Positions 31,221 through 39,331 of a stretch of DNA of 39,331 bases are shown here, in pieces. Under the pieces are notes generated by a model, which saw nothing but the letters and a program-made list of their open reading frames with translations, was not told the origin of the DNA and ran no database searches. The stretch covers positions 181,586 to 220,916 of the forward strand of contig NZ_AOLG01000056.1 of the NCBI RefSeq assembly GCF_000336815.1. The letters are read 5' to 3'. Numbering within the stretch: position 1 is the first letter of the stretch; the number at the start of each line of letters is the position of its first letter. Source of the DNA: Haloferax prahovense DSM 18310 (lineage in GTDB: Archaea; Halobacteriota; Halobacteria; Halobacteriales; Haloferacaceae). The translations under genes were made by a program, and so were the position numbers.

Positions 31221-31967
31221 CGAGTGGTCGTTCTTTCCACGGAGACTTAAACGTCGTCCGACGGGCTCGAAGTCGGTCGCTCGGTCGTTGGGTTCCATTT
31301 TGTCAATTCTAATTCCAATTTTAGAAACAAGACGGGGAGAACTGTCGCACCAAAATCGACGCAGCACTGTCCGAATTCCGGACCCCGTCACAGAACAGAA
31401 CCCAAAAAAAATAGTACAAATATCTTGATAGTTTTTGAAAACAATCGTAAATACATCATGTTGATTTTCCGAGTTGAATATATTTTAGAAATATTTTCCC
31501 ACATATAGGCCTTAATTAAATTATTTTATCCATATTAAGTCAGTTTTGTATTCCAAATATATTGTTTTTGCAAGTATTTATTCTGATTTAGATATGTCTC
31601 GCATAGAAATACCAATTAAGATTTTAACATAGTATTTTGATAAGAGTTCGTGAGTCACCAACCGGTAACGATATCCTCGGAAATCGCGACTCGTCGCGGA
31701 GGCGAAGGTGAATCGCGGATGCGCGTGTGAGAGAGTAGTCGACGGCGGAGAAACCGACCCCGGTCGTTCCCCGCGACAGGACGTGGTTCCGTAGAGGTGG
31801 GCGGTGTCGGTCGATTACCACCGCAAGCCGAGTGGTGTGCTAGAAGACACACAACCACGTTGTTCCATATTGTTCATACAGCATTCCACTTTGAACCTAG
31901 AATATTATTTTAGGTTACTATACGGTACCTTTATGTGCCATTGCAACTCTGTGAGAATGAGTAACGT
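31221..31967. other. 747-bp non-coding region with a strongly AT-rich core
   Basis: From about 31300 to 31650 the sequence is far richer in A and T than anything else in the window, with many A and T runs and TTAATTAA near 31512-31519. From about 31650 it returns abruptly to GC-rich DNA. No reading frame resembles a haloarchaeal protein. The last 80 bp contain the promoter of the second ABC operon. The AT-rich core could be a long regulatory region, a recently acquired or eroded segment, or a nucleoid or replication-associated site. I see no direct repeats typical of an origin. Confidence 0.5.
31894..31936 (+). promoter_or_regulatory. Palindrome and TATA box of the second ABC operon
   Basis: AACCTAGAAT (31894-31903), ATT, ATTTTAGGTT (31907-31916): 10-bp arms with one mismatch. 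The TATA-like TTTATGT (31930-31936) follows, about 35 bp from ATG 31968. The palindrome just upstream of TATA is in an activator-type position. Confidence 0.5.
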
Positions 31968-33713
31968 ATGTCGAGAAAGGACATCACACAGACGCGGTCG
32001 CAGGTGGGGTCGAAATCGGAGTCAATCCGCGCTCGGTTCGGAGACGCGGCGAGTCGTCGGAACTTCCTCAAGGTCCTCGGGACGGCCGGCATCGCCGGCC
32101 TCGCCGGCTGTTCCGGGGGCGGTGAGAGCTACAACGGTGAAGAGCAGACGACGGCCTCGGGCGGCGACGGCGAGGGGACGGGGACGGAGACGACATCCGG
32201 CGGTGACTCGAGTAGTTCGACGCTCCGCATGAGCGCAACCCAGCGCTTCGGGACCGTCGACCCCGCGAAGGGGACGGACTACACGCAGGTGCTCGCGTTG
32301 GTCAACCTCTACGACCCGCTCGTGTTCCCCGACACGGAGGGGAACCTACAGGGACACCTCGCCGAGGACTGGACCGTCTCGGACGACAACCGGACCTACA
32401 CGTTCACGCTCCGCGAGGGCGCGACGTTCCACAGCGGCAACCCCGTCACGGCGGAGGACGTGCAGTTCTCTGCCGAGCGGTTCCTCGATATCAACCAGGG
32501 CTACTCGTCGCTGCTCGGTAACGTGCTCTCGAAGGAGAACGTGACCGTCGAGGACGAGCGGACCGTGTCGTTCACGCTCGACCGCGTCCACTCGCCGTTC
32601 CTCGCGACGCTCGTGTTACTGTTCGTCGTCGACAAACAGCAGGTCCTCGACAACGCCGAGGACGGCGACTTCGGCGACCGCGGCGACTACGCCCAGTCGT
32701 TCCTCAACGACAACGACGCCGGCTCCGGCCCGTACGAGCTCGCGGGCTTCGAGCGGCAGGCCCAGATCTCGTTCAGCCGCTACGCGGACTACTGGGGCTC
32801 GTTCAAAGACGGCGCGTACGACAACGTCGTCGTCCAGATCATCACCAACGACCCGACGGTTCGCTCGCTGATGAAGACGGGCGAACTCGACATGTCGAGC
32901 CAGTACCAAAGCGAGGAGACCTACGAGGCCCTCGCGGCCGAAGACGACATCCGCGTCGAGTCGGTCCCGACGGTGACGACGTTCTACTTCAAAATCAACA
33001 CCCAGAAGGCACCGACCGACGACCCCGCCGTCCGCGAGGCGATGGCCTACGGCTTCGACTACGAGACGGCGCGTAACGAAATCGCGCCGGGGTCGCTCCC
33101 CGCGCAGGGGCCGCTCCCGACGTCGTTCGGCGTCCACAACGACGACATCGTCCAGCCGACCTACGACCCCGAGAAGGCGCGGCAGATTCTCGCCGACGCC
33201 GGCTACGAGGAGGGCGACATCACCGTCCAGAACACCTACGTGAAGGACTACGGCCTCGAAGAGAAGATGGGCCTGCTCTTCCAGCAGAACATGGACGAAA
33301 TCGGCATCAACGTCGAGTTGAACCCCCAGACGTGGGGAACGATGACCGAACTCGCGACGAGCGTCGAGGGGACGCCGCACATCAACCAGGTGTTCTACGG
33401 TCCGGTGTACCCCTCGCCGGACACGGTGTTCTACAACCAGTACCACTCTGAAGCCGCCTCGACGTGGATGAGCATGGAACACCTCGAAGACGAGGCGGTC
33501 GACTCCCTCATCGACGAAGCGCGCTCGACGGTCGACGCCGACGCCCGCGCCGAACTGTACGCCGAGGTGCAAGAGCGCATCGCGAACCAGTTCCCCGCCC
33601 TGTTCATCTTCGTCCAGTCGAAGAAGCACGCCTTCGCGGACGACGTGAAGGGCTACACGTTCCGGCCGTCGATGAGTTTCGACTACTGGTTCCCCGACTT
33701 CTACCAAGAATGA
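31968..33713 (+). CDS. ABC transporter substrate-binding lipoprotein, family 5
   Basis: 581 residues. An N-terminal basic region leads to a Tat motif (SRRNFLKVLG, arginines at 30-31) and lipobox LAGC with C48 as the lipidated residue, then a Gly/Ser/Thr/Glu linker to about residue 85. The binding domain shows family hallmarks: TVDPAKGTDY, LAEDWTVSDDNRTYTFTLREGATFHSGNPVTAEDVQFS, and DDPAVREAMAYGFDY. It is only distantly similar to the first binding protein (18716-20572), so it probably binds a different ligand. Five genes follow with 4- to 8-bp overlaps, ending in DUF917 and hydantoinase-like proteins, which suggests a small amide or peptide-like ligand. Confidence 0.93.
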   Translation: MSRKDITQTRSQVGSKSESIRARFGDAASRRNFLKVLGTAGIAGLAGCSGGGESYNGEEQTTASGGDGEGTGTETTSGGDSSSSTLRMSATQRFGTVDPAKGTDYTQVLALVNLYDPLVFPDTEGNLQGHLAEDWTVSDDNRTYTFTLREGATFHSGNPVTAEDVQFSAERFLDINQGYSSLLGNVLSKENVTVEDERTVSFTLDRVHSPFLATLVLLFVVDKQQVLDNAEDGDFGDRGDYAQSFLNDNDAGSGPYELAGFERQAQISFSRYADYWGSFKDGAYDNVVVQIITNDPTVRSLMKTGELDMSSQYQSEETYEALAAEDDIRVESVPTVTTFYFKINTQKAPTDDPAVREAMAYGFDYETARNEIAPGSLPAQGPLPTSFGVHNDDIVQPTYDPEKARQILADAGYEEGDITVQNTYVKDYGLEEKMGLLFQQNMDEIGINVELNPQTWGTMTELATSVEGTPHINQVFYGPVYPSPDTVFYNQYHSEAASTWMSMEHLEDEAVDSLIDEARSTVDADARAELYAEVQERIANQFPALFIFVQSKKHAFADDVKGYTFRPSMSFDYWFPDFYQE

Positions 33714-34741
33714 AGTACTGGCAGTACCTCGTGCGCCGGCTCGCGGGCATCCTCGTGAGTCTCATCGGCCTGTCGATAATCATCTTCACCACGTCACGAG
33801 TGCTCCCCGGGAACCCCGCGCGGATGGCCCTCGGCGCGCTCGCATCCGAAGAACAGGTGCAGGCGCTCGCCGCCGAGATGGGACTGAACAAGCCGATTCC
33901 CCTGCAGTACCTCGACTACATGCGAGGGCTGCTCGTCGGCGACCTCGGGACGAGCCTCGAGACCAAGCGCGCGGTCAGCACCGACATCGTCTACTACCTG
34001 CCGGCGACGCTCGAACTCATCACGGTGTCGATGTTCCTCACCGTCGTCATCGGGATTCCGCTCGGCGTCATCGCCGCGCAGAACAAAGACGGGCTCACCG
34101 ACAACGCGACGCGGCTCGTCGCGTTCTTCAGCGTGAGCGTACCCGGCTTCTTCATCGCAATCATGTTCCAGTTGCTGTTCGGCTACCTGCTCGAATGGCT
34201 CCCCATCACGGGGCGGCTCGGCTCGGAGTTCGGCTCGGGCGTCTCGCGGTTCACGGGCTTCCTGCTCGTGGACACCCTGCTGTCCGGGAACCTCGCGGCC
34301 CACGTCGACGCGTGGGCGCACATCATCCTCCCGGCGCTCGCGCTCTCGCTCGCCGGTATCGGACAGGTGATGCGCATCACTCGGTCGAGCATGATAGACG
34401 TGAAAGACCAGGACTACGTCGAGGCCGAACGCGGCTTCGGCCTCCCCTCGTGGCTCGTCACGTACAAGTACACGCTCAAGAACGCGTTCATTCCGACGCT
34501 CACGATTCTGGGGCTGTTGTACGCCTCGCTTCTGGGGAACGCGTTCCTCATCGAACTCGTCTACTCGTGGCCCGGTCTCGCGTCCTACGGCGTCACCGCG
34601 GTGCTGAACAACGACTTCAACGCCGTCGTCGGCGTCACGATGACCATCGGCGTCGCGTTCGTGAGCATCAACTTCCTCGTCGACGTGCTGCTGGGTCGCG
34701 TTGACCCGCGCATCAGACTGGCGATGGAGGAGGCGACATGA
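33710..34741 (+). CDS. ABC transporter permease, DppB type (second system)
   Basis: 343 residues. The first helix (LAGILVSLIGLSIIIFTTSRVLPGNPARMALG) and loop are typical of DppB. The EAA loop is QDYVEAERGFGLPSWLVTYKYTLKNAFIP, and the end ELVYSWPGLASYGVTAVLNNDFNAVVGV is diagnostic. ATG 33710 overlaps the binding protein stop (ATGA), which decides the start over an upstream in-frame extension inside the previous gene. It forms the channel with the next gene. Confidence 0.94.
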   Translation: MKYWQYLVRRLAGILVSLIGLSIIIFTTSRVLPGNPARMALGALASEEQVQALAAEMGLNKPIPLQYLDYMRGLLVGDLGTSLETKRAVSTDIVYYLPATLELITVSMFLTVVIGIPLGVIAAQNKDGLTDNATRLVAFFSVSVPGFFIAIMFQLLFGYLLEWLPITGRLGSEFGSGVSRFTGFLLVDTLLSGNLAAHVDAWAHIILPALALSLAGIGQVMRITRSSMIDVKDQDYVEAERGFGLPSWLVTYKYTLKNAFIPTLTILGLLYASLLGNAFLIELVYSWPGLASYGVTAVLNNDFNAVVGVTMTIGVAFVSINFLVDVLLGRVDPRIRLAMEEAT

Positions 34742-35637
34742 GCGCCGAGTCCGCGGGCGTCCTCGACCGGTTCGTCTCGGCCGAGCGCCGCGAACTTTGG
34801 CAGCGGTCGTGGAAGCGCTTTACGAGCAGGCCGATGAGCGTCATCGGTCTCGGAATCATCATCGCCATCATCTTGCTCGCCGTCTTCGCGCCCGTCGTCG
34901 CGCCGTACCCCGAACACGCCGGGAAGTTCACCGACTTCTCGAACACGCTCCAGCCGCCGAGCCTCGACCACCCGCTGGGGACCGACCACGTCGGCCGCGA
35001 CGTGCTCTCGCGAATCCTCTTCGGCTACCGGCTGTCGCTCATGCTCGTAGGCGTCGTCCTCGGCTTCGGCGTCCCCGTGGGCGTGCTGCTCGGCCTCGTC
35101 GCCGGCTACTACGGCGGCTGGGTCGAGACGATTATCATGCGGGCGACCGACACGGCGCTCGCCTTACCGCCGCTCGTGATGGCGTTGGCCATCACCTCGG
35201 CCTTAGAGCCGACGCTGACGAACGCGATGATAGCTATCGCGGCGCTGTGGTGGACGTGGCACGCCCGCCTCGTCCAGAGTATCGTCGCCAGCGAGCGCGG
35301 CGAGGAGTACGTGCAGGCCGCGAAGCTCGCCGGCGCGAGCACCCCACACATACTCTTCCGGGAGATTCTCCCGAACACGCTGTCACCGATTCTGGTCAAG
35401 GTGACCCTCGACGCGGGCTTCGTCATCCTCATCGGCGCGGGCCTGTCGTTCATCGGCGTCGGCGTCCAGCCGCCCCAGCCCGGCCTCGGGACGATGGTCA
35501 GCCAAGGAACGTCCTACCTGCCCGACTCGTGGTGGGTGAGCGTCTTCGCCGGGCTCGCCATCTTCGTCCTCGTGATGGGGTTCAACATGCTCGGCGACGG
35601 GCTGCGTGACCTCTTCGACGTGGAGGTGAACCGATGA
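34738..35637 (+). CDS. ABC transporter permease, DppC type (second system)
   Basis: 299 residues. It keeps the family motif HPLGTDHVGRDVLSRILFGYRLSL after the first helix, the EAA loop EEYVQAAKLAGASTPHILFREILPNTLSP, and the C-terminal GLSFIGVGVQPPQPGLGTMVSQG. Unlike the first system's DppC, the GTDxxGRD motif is intact. The start overlaps the previous stop by 4 bp. Confidence 0.94.
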   Translation: MSAESAGVLDRFVSAERRELWQRSWKRFTSRPMSVIGLGIIIAIILLAVFAPVVAPYPEHAGKFTDFSNTLQPPSLDHPLGTDHVGRDVLSRILFGYRLSLMLVGVVLGFGVPVGVLLGLVAGYYGGWVETIIMRATDTALALPPLVMALAITSALEPTLTNAMIAIAALWWTWHARLVQSIVASERGEEYVQAAKLAGASTPHILFREILPNTLSPILVKVTLDAGFVILIGAGLSFIGVGVQPPQPGLGTMVSQGTSYLPDSWWVSVFAGLAIFVLVMGFNMLGDGLRDLFDVEVNR

Positions 35638-36746
35638 AACTCGACGAGCCGGTCGCCGAGAACCCGCTTTTGACCGTCGAGGACCTCGAAGTCGGCTTCG
35701 AGTCGTTCGACGGCTTCGCGGAGGTCATCGACGGCGTCAACCTCTCTATCGGCAAGGGCGAGGTCGTCACCATCGCCGGCGAGACCGGCTGCGGCAAGTC
35801 GGTGACGATGAAGTCCATCCTCCGCCTGCTCAACCAGCCGCCCGCCCGCGTCAGCGGCGAAATCACGTTCGACGGGACGGAGCTGCTGTCGCTTTCGGAC
35901 CGCGAGTTCGAGCGCGTCAAGGGCCAGCGGATGAGCCTCGTCTTCCAGGACCCGATGTCGAGCCTGAACCCGACGTTCACCATCGGGGAACAGCTCACCG
36001 ACACCGCGCAGTTCGGCGGCGACAGCGACACGGGCGTCGTGGAGTTCTTCCGCCGCCGCTTCAGCGGCGAGCGCGACGAGGCGCGCGAGCGCGTCTTGGA
36101 GATGCTCCGCGAGGTTCAGATGCCGGACCCCGAGAACATCATGGACTCGTACCCGTCGCAGCTGTCCGGCGGGATGCGTCAGCGCGCGCTCATCGCGCAG
36201 GCCCTGCTGAACGAGCCGGACCTGCTCATCGCCGACGAAATCGGTACCGCGCTGGACGTGACGATTCACGACCAGATTCTCGACCTGCTGAAGGACCTCA
36301 TCGAGAACCACGACCTGAGCGTCCTGATGATCACCCACAACCTCGGCGTCGCTCGACAGGTGAGCGACCGCGTGTACGTCATGTACGGCGGCCGCATCGT
36401 CGAAACCGCGCCGACAGACGAGCTGTTCGAGAACCCGAAACACCCCTACACGCAGGGGCTCATCGCGTCGATTCCGCGCCTGACGGGCGACGAGATGGCG
36501 ACCGGTATCGACGGCTCGATTCCCGAGTACCTCGACCCGCCGCCGGGCTGTCGGTTCGCGCCGCGGTGTCCCTACGCCACCGCCGAGTGCGAGCAGGCCC
36601 GCCCGGAGATGTACGAGCGCGGCCCGCAGACCGGCGTCGAGTGCGTCCTCTACGACGAGGCCGTCCCGGCGTCCGAGCGGCCGACCGTCGAAGAGACCCG
36701 GAGCCACATGACCCGGCGACCGGGCAAGCAGAAGGGGGGTGACTGA
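35634..36746 (+). CDS. ABC transporter ATP-binding protein, DppD type (second system)
   Basis: 370 residues with Walker A GETGCGKS near residue 50, signature LSGGMRQR, Walker B/D-loop LIADEIGTALDVT and switch histidine in MITHNLG. As in the first system's DppF, the usual DEPTSALD is altered (here DEIGTALD). The C-terminal cysteine set GCRFAPRCPYATAEC is present. The start overlaps the previous stop by 4 bp. Confidence 0.93.
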   Translation: MKLDEPVAENPLLTVEDLEVGFESFDGFAEVIDGVNLSIGKGEVVTIAGETGCGKSVTMKSILRLLNQPPARVSGEITFDGTELLSLSDREFERVKGQRMSLVFQDPMSSLNPTFTIGEQLTDTAQFGGDSDTGVVEFFRRRFSGERDEARERVLEMLREVQMPDPENIMDSYPSQLSGGMRQRALIAQALLNEPDLLIADEIGTALDVTIHDQILDLLKDLIENHDLSVLMITHNLGVARQVSDRVYVMYGGRIVETAPTDELFENPKHPYTQGLIASIPRLTGDEMATGIDGSIPEYLDPPPGCRFAPRCPYATAECEQARPEMYERGPQTGVECVLYDEAVPASERPTVEETRSHMTRRPGKQKGGD

Positions 36747-37812
36747 CGTGTCCGAACCCCTGCTCGAAGTCGACGACCTCGAGAAGTACTTCCCCGTCAA
36801 AAGCGGCATCATCAAGCGCACGTCCGACTACGTGAAGGCGGTCGACGGCGTCTCGTTCGACATCGAGCGCGGCGAAACCCTCGCGCTCATCGGCGAGTCC
36901 GGGTCCGGAAAGAGCACCGTCGCGCGGACGATTATCGGCCTGACCGGCGCGACCGGCGGGACCGTCAGGTTCGACGGCGAGGACATCACGAACGCGACCG
37001 ACGAGCAACTGGCTCGCCTCCGGTCGCGCGTCCAGATGGTGTTTCAGGACCCCACGTCGAGTCTGAACCCACGGCGGACTATCGGCAAGTCGCTCGCGGT
37101 CCCGCTGAAGGCCCGCGGCGTGGCGACGTCCGACCTCCGGGAGCGCGTGGTCGACCTGCTCGAACGCGTCGAGTTGAACGACGAGTACTGGAACAAGTAC
37201 CCCCACGAACTCTCCGGCGGGCAGAAACAGCGGGTGAACATCGCCCGCGCGCTCGCGGTCGAGCCGGAACTGCTCTTGCTCGACGAGCCGACGAGCGCCC
37301 TCGACGTGAGCGTGCAGGCGAAGATTATCGCGCTCCTCGAGGACTTACAGGAGGAGTTCGGACTCACCTACCTGTTCATCACCCACGACCTCTCTCTGGT
37401 CCGCAACTTCGCCGACGAGACGGCCGTGATGTACCTCGGCGAGATTCAAGAACGCGGCCCCACGGAGGAGGTCTTCCAGCGGCCGCGACACCCCTACTCG
37501 CGGGCGCTCCTCTCCGCGATTCCCGTCACGACCGACGAGGAAGAGGCGTACAAGCCGCGACACGAACCGCTCCGGGGCGAAATCCCGAGCCCGCGGGACG
37601 TTCCCACGGGCTGTCGGTTCCACACGCGGTGTCCCTACGCGACGGACGCGTGTTCGACCGACGAACCGCAGTTCGTCGCGGTCGACGCCGGACCCAGCGT
37701 CCGGTGTCACATCTACGACGAGGCGTACGCCGACGCGTTCGACGACGTGCCCGAGGTGGCCGTCGCGGCGGTCGCCGACGAGACAGTCGCATCGAACACC
37801 CACGAACCATGA
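36739..37812 (+). CDS. ABC transporter ATP-binding protein, DppF type (second system)
   Basis: About 357 residues with Walker A GESGSGKS, signature LSGGQKQR, canonical Walker B/D-loop LLLDEPTSALDVS, the switch histidine in FITHDLSLV and the C-terminal cysteine set GCRFHTRCPYATDAC. There is no ATG near the start: GTG 36739 overlaps the previous stop by 8 bp and GTG 36748 leaves a 1-bp gap. Either is possible and the protein differs by only three residues. The following DUF917 gene overlaps its stop by 4 bp. Confidence 0.92.
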   Translation: MTDVSEPLLEVDDLEKYFPVKSGIIKRTSDYVKAVDGVSFDIERGETLALIGESGSGKSTVARTIIGLTGATGGTVRFDGEDITNATDEQLARLRSRVQMVFQDPTSSLNPRRTIGKSLAVPLKARGVATSDLRERVVDLLERVELNDEYWNKYPHELSGGQKQRVNIARALAVEPELLLLDEPTSALDVSVQAKIIALLEDLQEEFGLTYLFITHDLSLVRNFADETAVMYLGEIQERGPTEEVFQRPRHPYSRALLSAIPVTTDEEEAYKPRHEPLRGEIPSPRDVPTGCRFHTRCPYATDACSTDEPQFVAVDAGPSVRCHIYDEAYADAFDDVPEVAVAAVADETVASNTHEP

Positions 37813-38900
37813 AGATAACCACAGACAACATCGACGACTTCGCCACCGGCGCGACCGTCCTCGGGACCGGCGGCGGGGGCGACCCCTACATCGGGAAGCT
37901 GATGGCACAGCAGGCAATCGAAGAGCACGGCCCCGTCGACCTCATCGACCCGCGGGACGTGCCCGACGACGCGCTCGTCATCCCGAGCGCGATGCTCGGC
38001 GCACCGACCGTGATGGTCGAGAAGATGCCGAAGGGAACCGAGGCGCTGGCCGCCTTCGAGGCGCTCGAAACGCACCTCGGACAGGAGGCCTACGCGACGA
38101 TGAGCATCGAGGCGGGCGGGCTGAACAGCACCGTCCCCATCGCCGTCGCCGCCGCGCTCGGGCTTCCCCTCGTGGACGCCGACGGCATGGGCCGGGCGTT
38201 CCCCGAGGTGCAGATGGTGACGCTCACGATGGGCGGCGTCAGCGCCACCCCGATGAGCATCGCCGACGAGAAGGGCAACTCGCTTCTCGTGAACACCGTC
38301 AGCAACGAGTACGCCGAGGCGTTCGCCCGCGTGACGAGCATCGAGATGGGCGGCGCGTGCATGATTGGCACCTACGCGCTCTCCGGCTCGGAGGTCCGCG
38401 AGCACGCGATTCTCGACTCGATGTCCCTCGCCCACGACATCGGCGAGGCGATTCGCACCGCCAAGCACCGCTCGCAGGACCCCGTCGAGGCGGTCCTCGA
38501 CCTCACGGACGGCTACGAACTGTTCGCGGGGAAGATAACTGACGTGGAGCGCCGGACCGAAGGCGGCTTCGCGGTCGGCGAGGCGACCCTCGACGGCATC
38601 GACGACTGCGAGGGCCGGACGTTCACCCTCGACTTCCAGAACGAGAACCTCGTCGCCCGCGACTCGGAGCGCGGCGTCGTGGCGAGCACCCCCGACCTGA
38701 TTACCGTCCTGGACGCCGAGACGGGCGACCCCGTCACCACCGAGCGACTCGCCTACGGCCACCGGGTGCGGGTCATCGGGATGCCGTGTTCGCCGAAGTG
38801 GCGGACCGACGAGGGACTCGACCTCGTCGGGCCGGGGTACTTCGACTACAGCATCGACTACGAACCAATCGAAACTCTCCAGCAACCCAAACATGACTGA
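37809..38900 (+). CDS. DUF917-family protein (hydantoinase-associated)
   Basis: 363 residues of the DUF917 family. The N-terminus has FATGATVLGTGGGGDPYIGK, the middle has GLPLVDADGMGRAFPEVQMVT, and the C-terminal domain is beta-rich (GRTFTLDFQNENLVARD). DUF917 proteins are usually encoded beside hydantoinase/oxoprolinase genes and are thought to work with them, but the reaction is not established. The overlaps (4 bp with the ATPase, 8 bp with the next gene) tie it to the second transporter, suggesting processing of the imported compound in the cytoplasm. Confidence 0.88.
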   Translation: MKITTDNIDDFATGATVLGTGGGGDPYIGKLMAQQAIEEHGPVDLIDPRDVPDDALVIPSAMLGAPTVMVEKMPKGTEALAAFEALETHLGQEAYATMSIEAGGLNSTVPIAVAAALGLPLVDADGMGRAFPEVQMVTLTMGGVSATPMSIADEKGNSLLVNTVSNEYAEAFARVTSIEMGGACMIGTYALSGSEVREHAILDSMSLAHDIGEAIRTAKHRSQDPVEAVLDLTDGYELFAGKITDVERRTEGGFAVGEATLDGIDDCEGRTFTLDFQNENLVARDSERGVVASTPDLITVLDAETGDPVTTERLAYGHRVRVIGMPCSPKWRTDEGLDLVGPGYFDYSIDYEPIETLQQPKHD

Positions 38901-39305
38901 CTACCGAATCGGAATCGACGTCGGCGGCACCAACACGGACGCCGTCGTCATGGACGGCGACGACAACCTCCTCGCGAAGACGAAGACCCCAACCACGGAA
39001 GACATCACGTCGGGCATCCTCAACGCCCTCGACGTGGTCCTCGACGACAGCGGTGTCTCCGAGGACGAACTCGACTACGTGATGCTCGGCACCACCCACG
39101 CGACGAACGCCATCACGGAGCGCCGCGGCCTCAACGAGGTCGGCGTCATCCGAATCGGCGCGCCCGCGACCCAGAGCATCCGGCCGCTCTTGGAGTGGCC
39201 CGACGACCTCGCCGAGGCAATCGGCAACAACGTCGCCATCCTCGACGGCGGCCACGAGTTCGACGGCCGCCTCCTCAACGACCTCGACGAGGAGCAGGTC
39301 AGAGC
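38893..39305 (+). CDS. Hydantoinase/oxoprolinase A-like protein, N-terminal part (cut by contig end)
   Basis: 137 codons are present from ATG 38893, ending at the adapter. The start RIGIDVGGTNTDAVVMDGDD is the phosphate-binding motif of HyuA/oxoprolinase N-terminal domains, followed by MLGTTHATNAITERRGLNEVGVIRIGAP, in which the TTHATN segment is diagnostic. The full family protein has about 500-700 residues, so most is missing. The family cleaves cyclic amides such as 5-oxoproline or hydantoins with ATP. The 8-bp overlap with DUF917 indicates translational coupling. Confidence 0.9.
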
Positions 39306-39331
39306 CTGTCTCTTATACACATCTCTGAGCG
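39306..39331. other. Tn5/Nextera adapter remnant, right end
   Basis: The mosaic end CTGTCTCTTATACACATCT is at 39306-39324, followed by CTGAGCG, the beginning of the older Nextera adapter. It is not organism DNA. Confidence 0.97.

Noticed and set aside
31300-31650. AT-rich island as a replication origin
   Set aside because: No Cdc6/Orc gene in the window and no G-rich origin-recognition-box repeats seen around the AT tract.
31624-31821. Minus-strand 65-codon open frame beside the AT-rich island
   Set aside because: No family motif, basic composition and no promoter or neighbour supporting it.
39075-39320. Minus-strand open frame starting MYKRQALTCSS
   Set aside because: Its start lies in the Nextera adapter and the rest is antisense to the hydantoinase-like gene; an artefact.

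Overview
The window reads as a chromosome or megaplasmid segment of a halophilic archaeon, probably Haloferacaceae (Haloferax or a close relative). The evidence is GC-rich coding DNA, strongly acidic predicted proteins, AT-rich TATA-type promoters about 25-30 bp upstream of start codons (many apparently leaderless), Tat-dependent lipoprotein signals on substrate-binding proteins and haloarchaeal-style IclR regulators. No rRNA, credible tRNA, CRISPR array, transposase or phage gene was seen. Both ends are sequencing adapter: a Tn5/Nextera mosaic end lies at 1-21 and again at 39306-39331, so real DNA runs from about 22 to 39305 and the first and last genes are cut by the assembly, not by biology.

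Layout. (A) 22-9524 holds an IclR regulator (3' cut), then a sugar-acid block: a luciferase-like monooxygenase coupled to an L-rhamnonate-dehydratase-like enolase-superfamily enzyme, a zinc alcohol dehydrogenase, an amidohydrolase-family lactonase candidate and a RhaM-type mutarotase. These are followed by a Gfo/Idh oxidoreductase, a GH105 unsaturated-uronyl hydrolase and a second IclR regulator. (B) 9544-17614 holds an aldehyde dehydrogenase, an AEC transporter, an SGNH esterase, a DapA-family lyase, a uronate-dehydrogenase-like SDR and a Tat-exported right-handed beta-helix protein. (C) 17738-25198 holds a universal stress protein, small membrane proteins and a complete peptide/oligosaccharide-type ABC transporter (binding protein, two permeases, two ATPases). 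(D) 25347-31220 holds a second enolase-superfamily enzyme, a type I sulfatase, a GH28 beta-helix glycosidase, a GlcG/HbpS protein and an SMP-30-type lactonase. (E) 31968-39305 holds a second complete Opp-type ABC operon, translationally coupled to a DUF917 protein and the start of a hydantoinase A-like protein.

How the parts may work together (inference from families). A-D looks like an archaeal polysaccharide utilisation locus for a rhamnose- and uronate-containing, possibly sulfated and acetylated polymer, such as rhamnogalacturonan pectin or an ulvan-like glucuronorhamnan. The exported beta-helix protein would cut outside, the first ABC system would import oligosaccharides, and cytoplasmic GH28, GH105, sulfatase and SGNH esterase would trim them. 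Rhamnose would then go through mutarotase, dehydrogenase, lactonase and dehydratase. Uronate would go through uronate dehydrogenase, lactonase or cycloisomerase, DapA-type dehydratase and semialdehyde dehydrogenase to 2-oxoglutarate. Region E looks like a separate module, for a cyclic amide or peptide-like compound.

Regulation. Non-coding stretches carry unusually well-formed palindromes. One family has the form TCCG-N7-CGGA (four copies, three with a GCCATRS centre), another is GTTCCC-S-AGGCGGGAA (two copies), and a 41-bp near-perfect AT-rich palindrome lies upstream of the first IclR gene. These are the most promising undescribed signals in the window.
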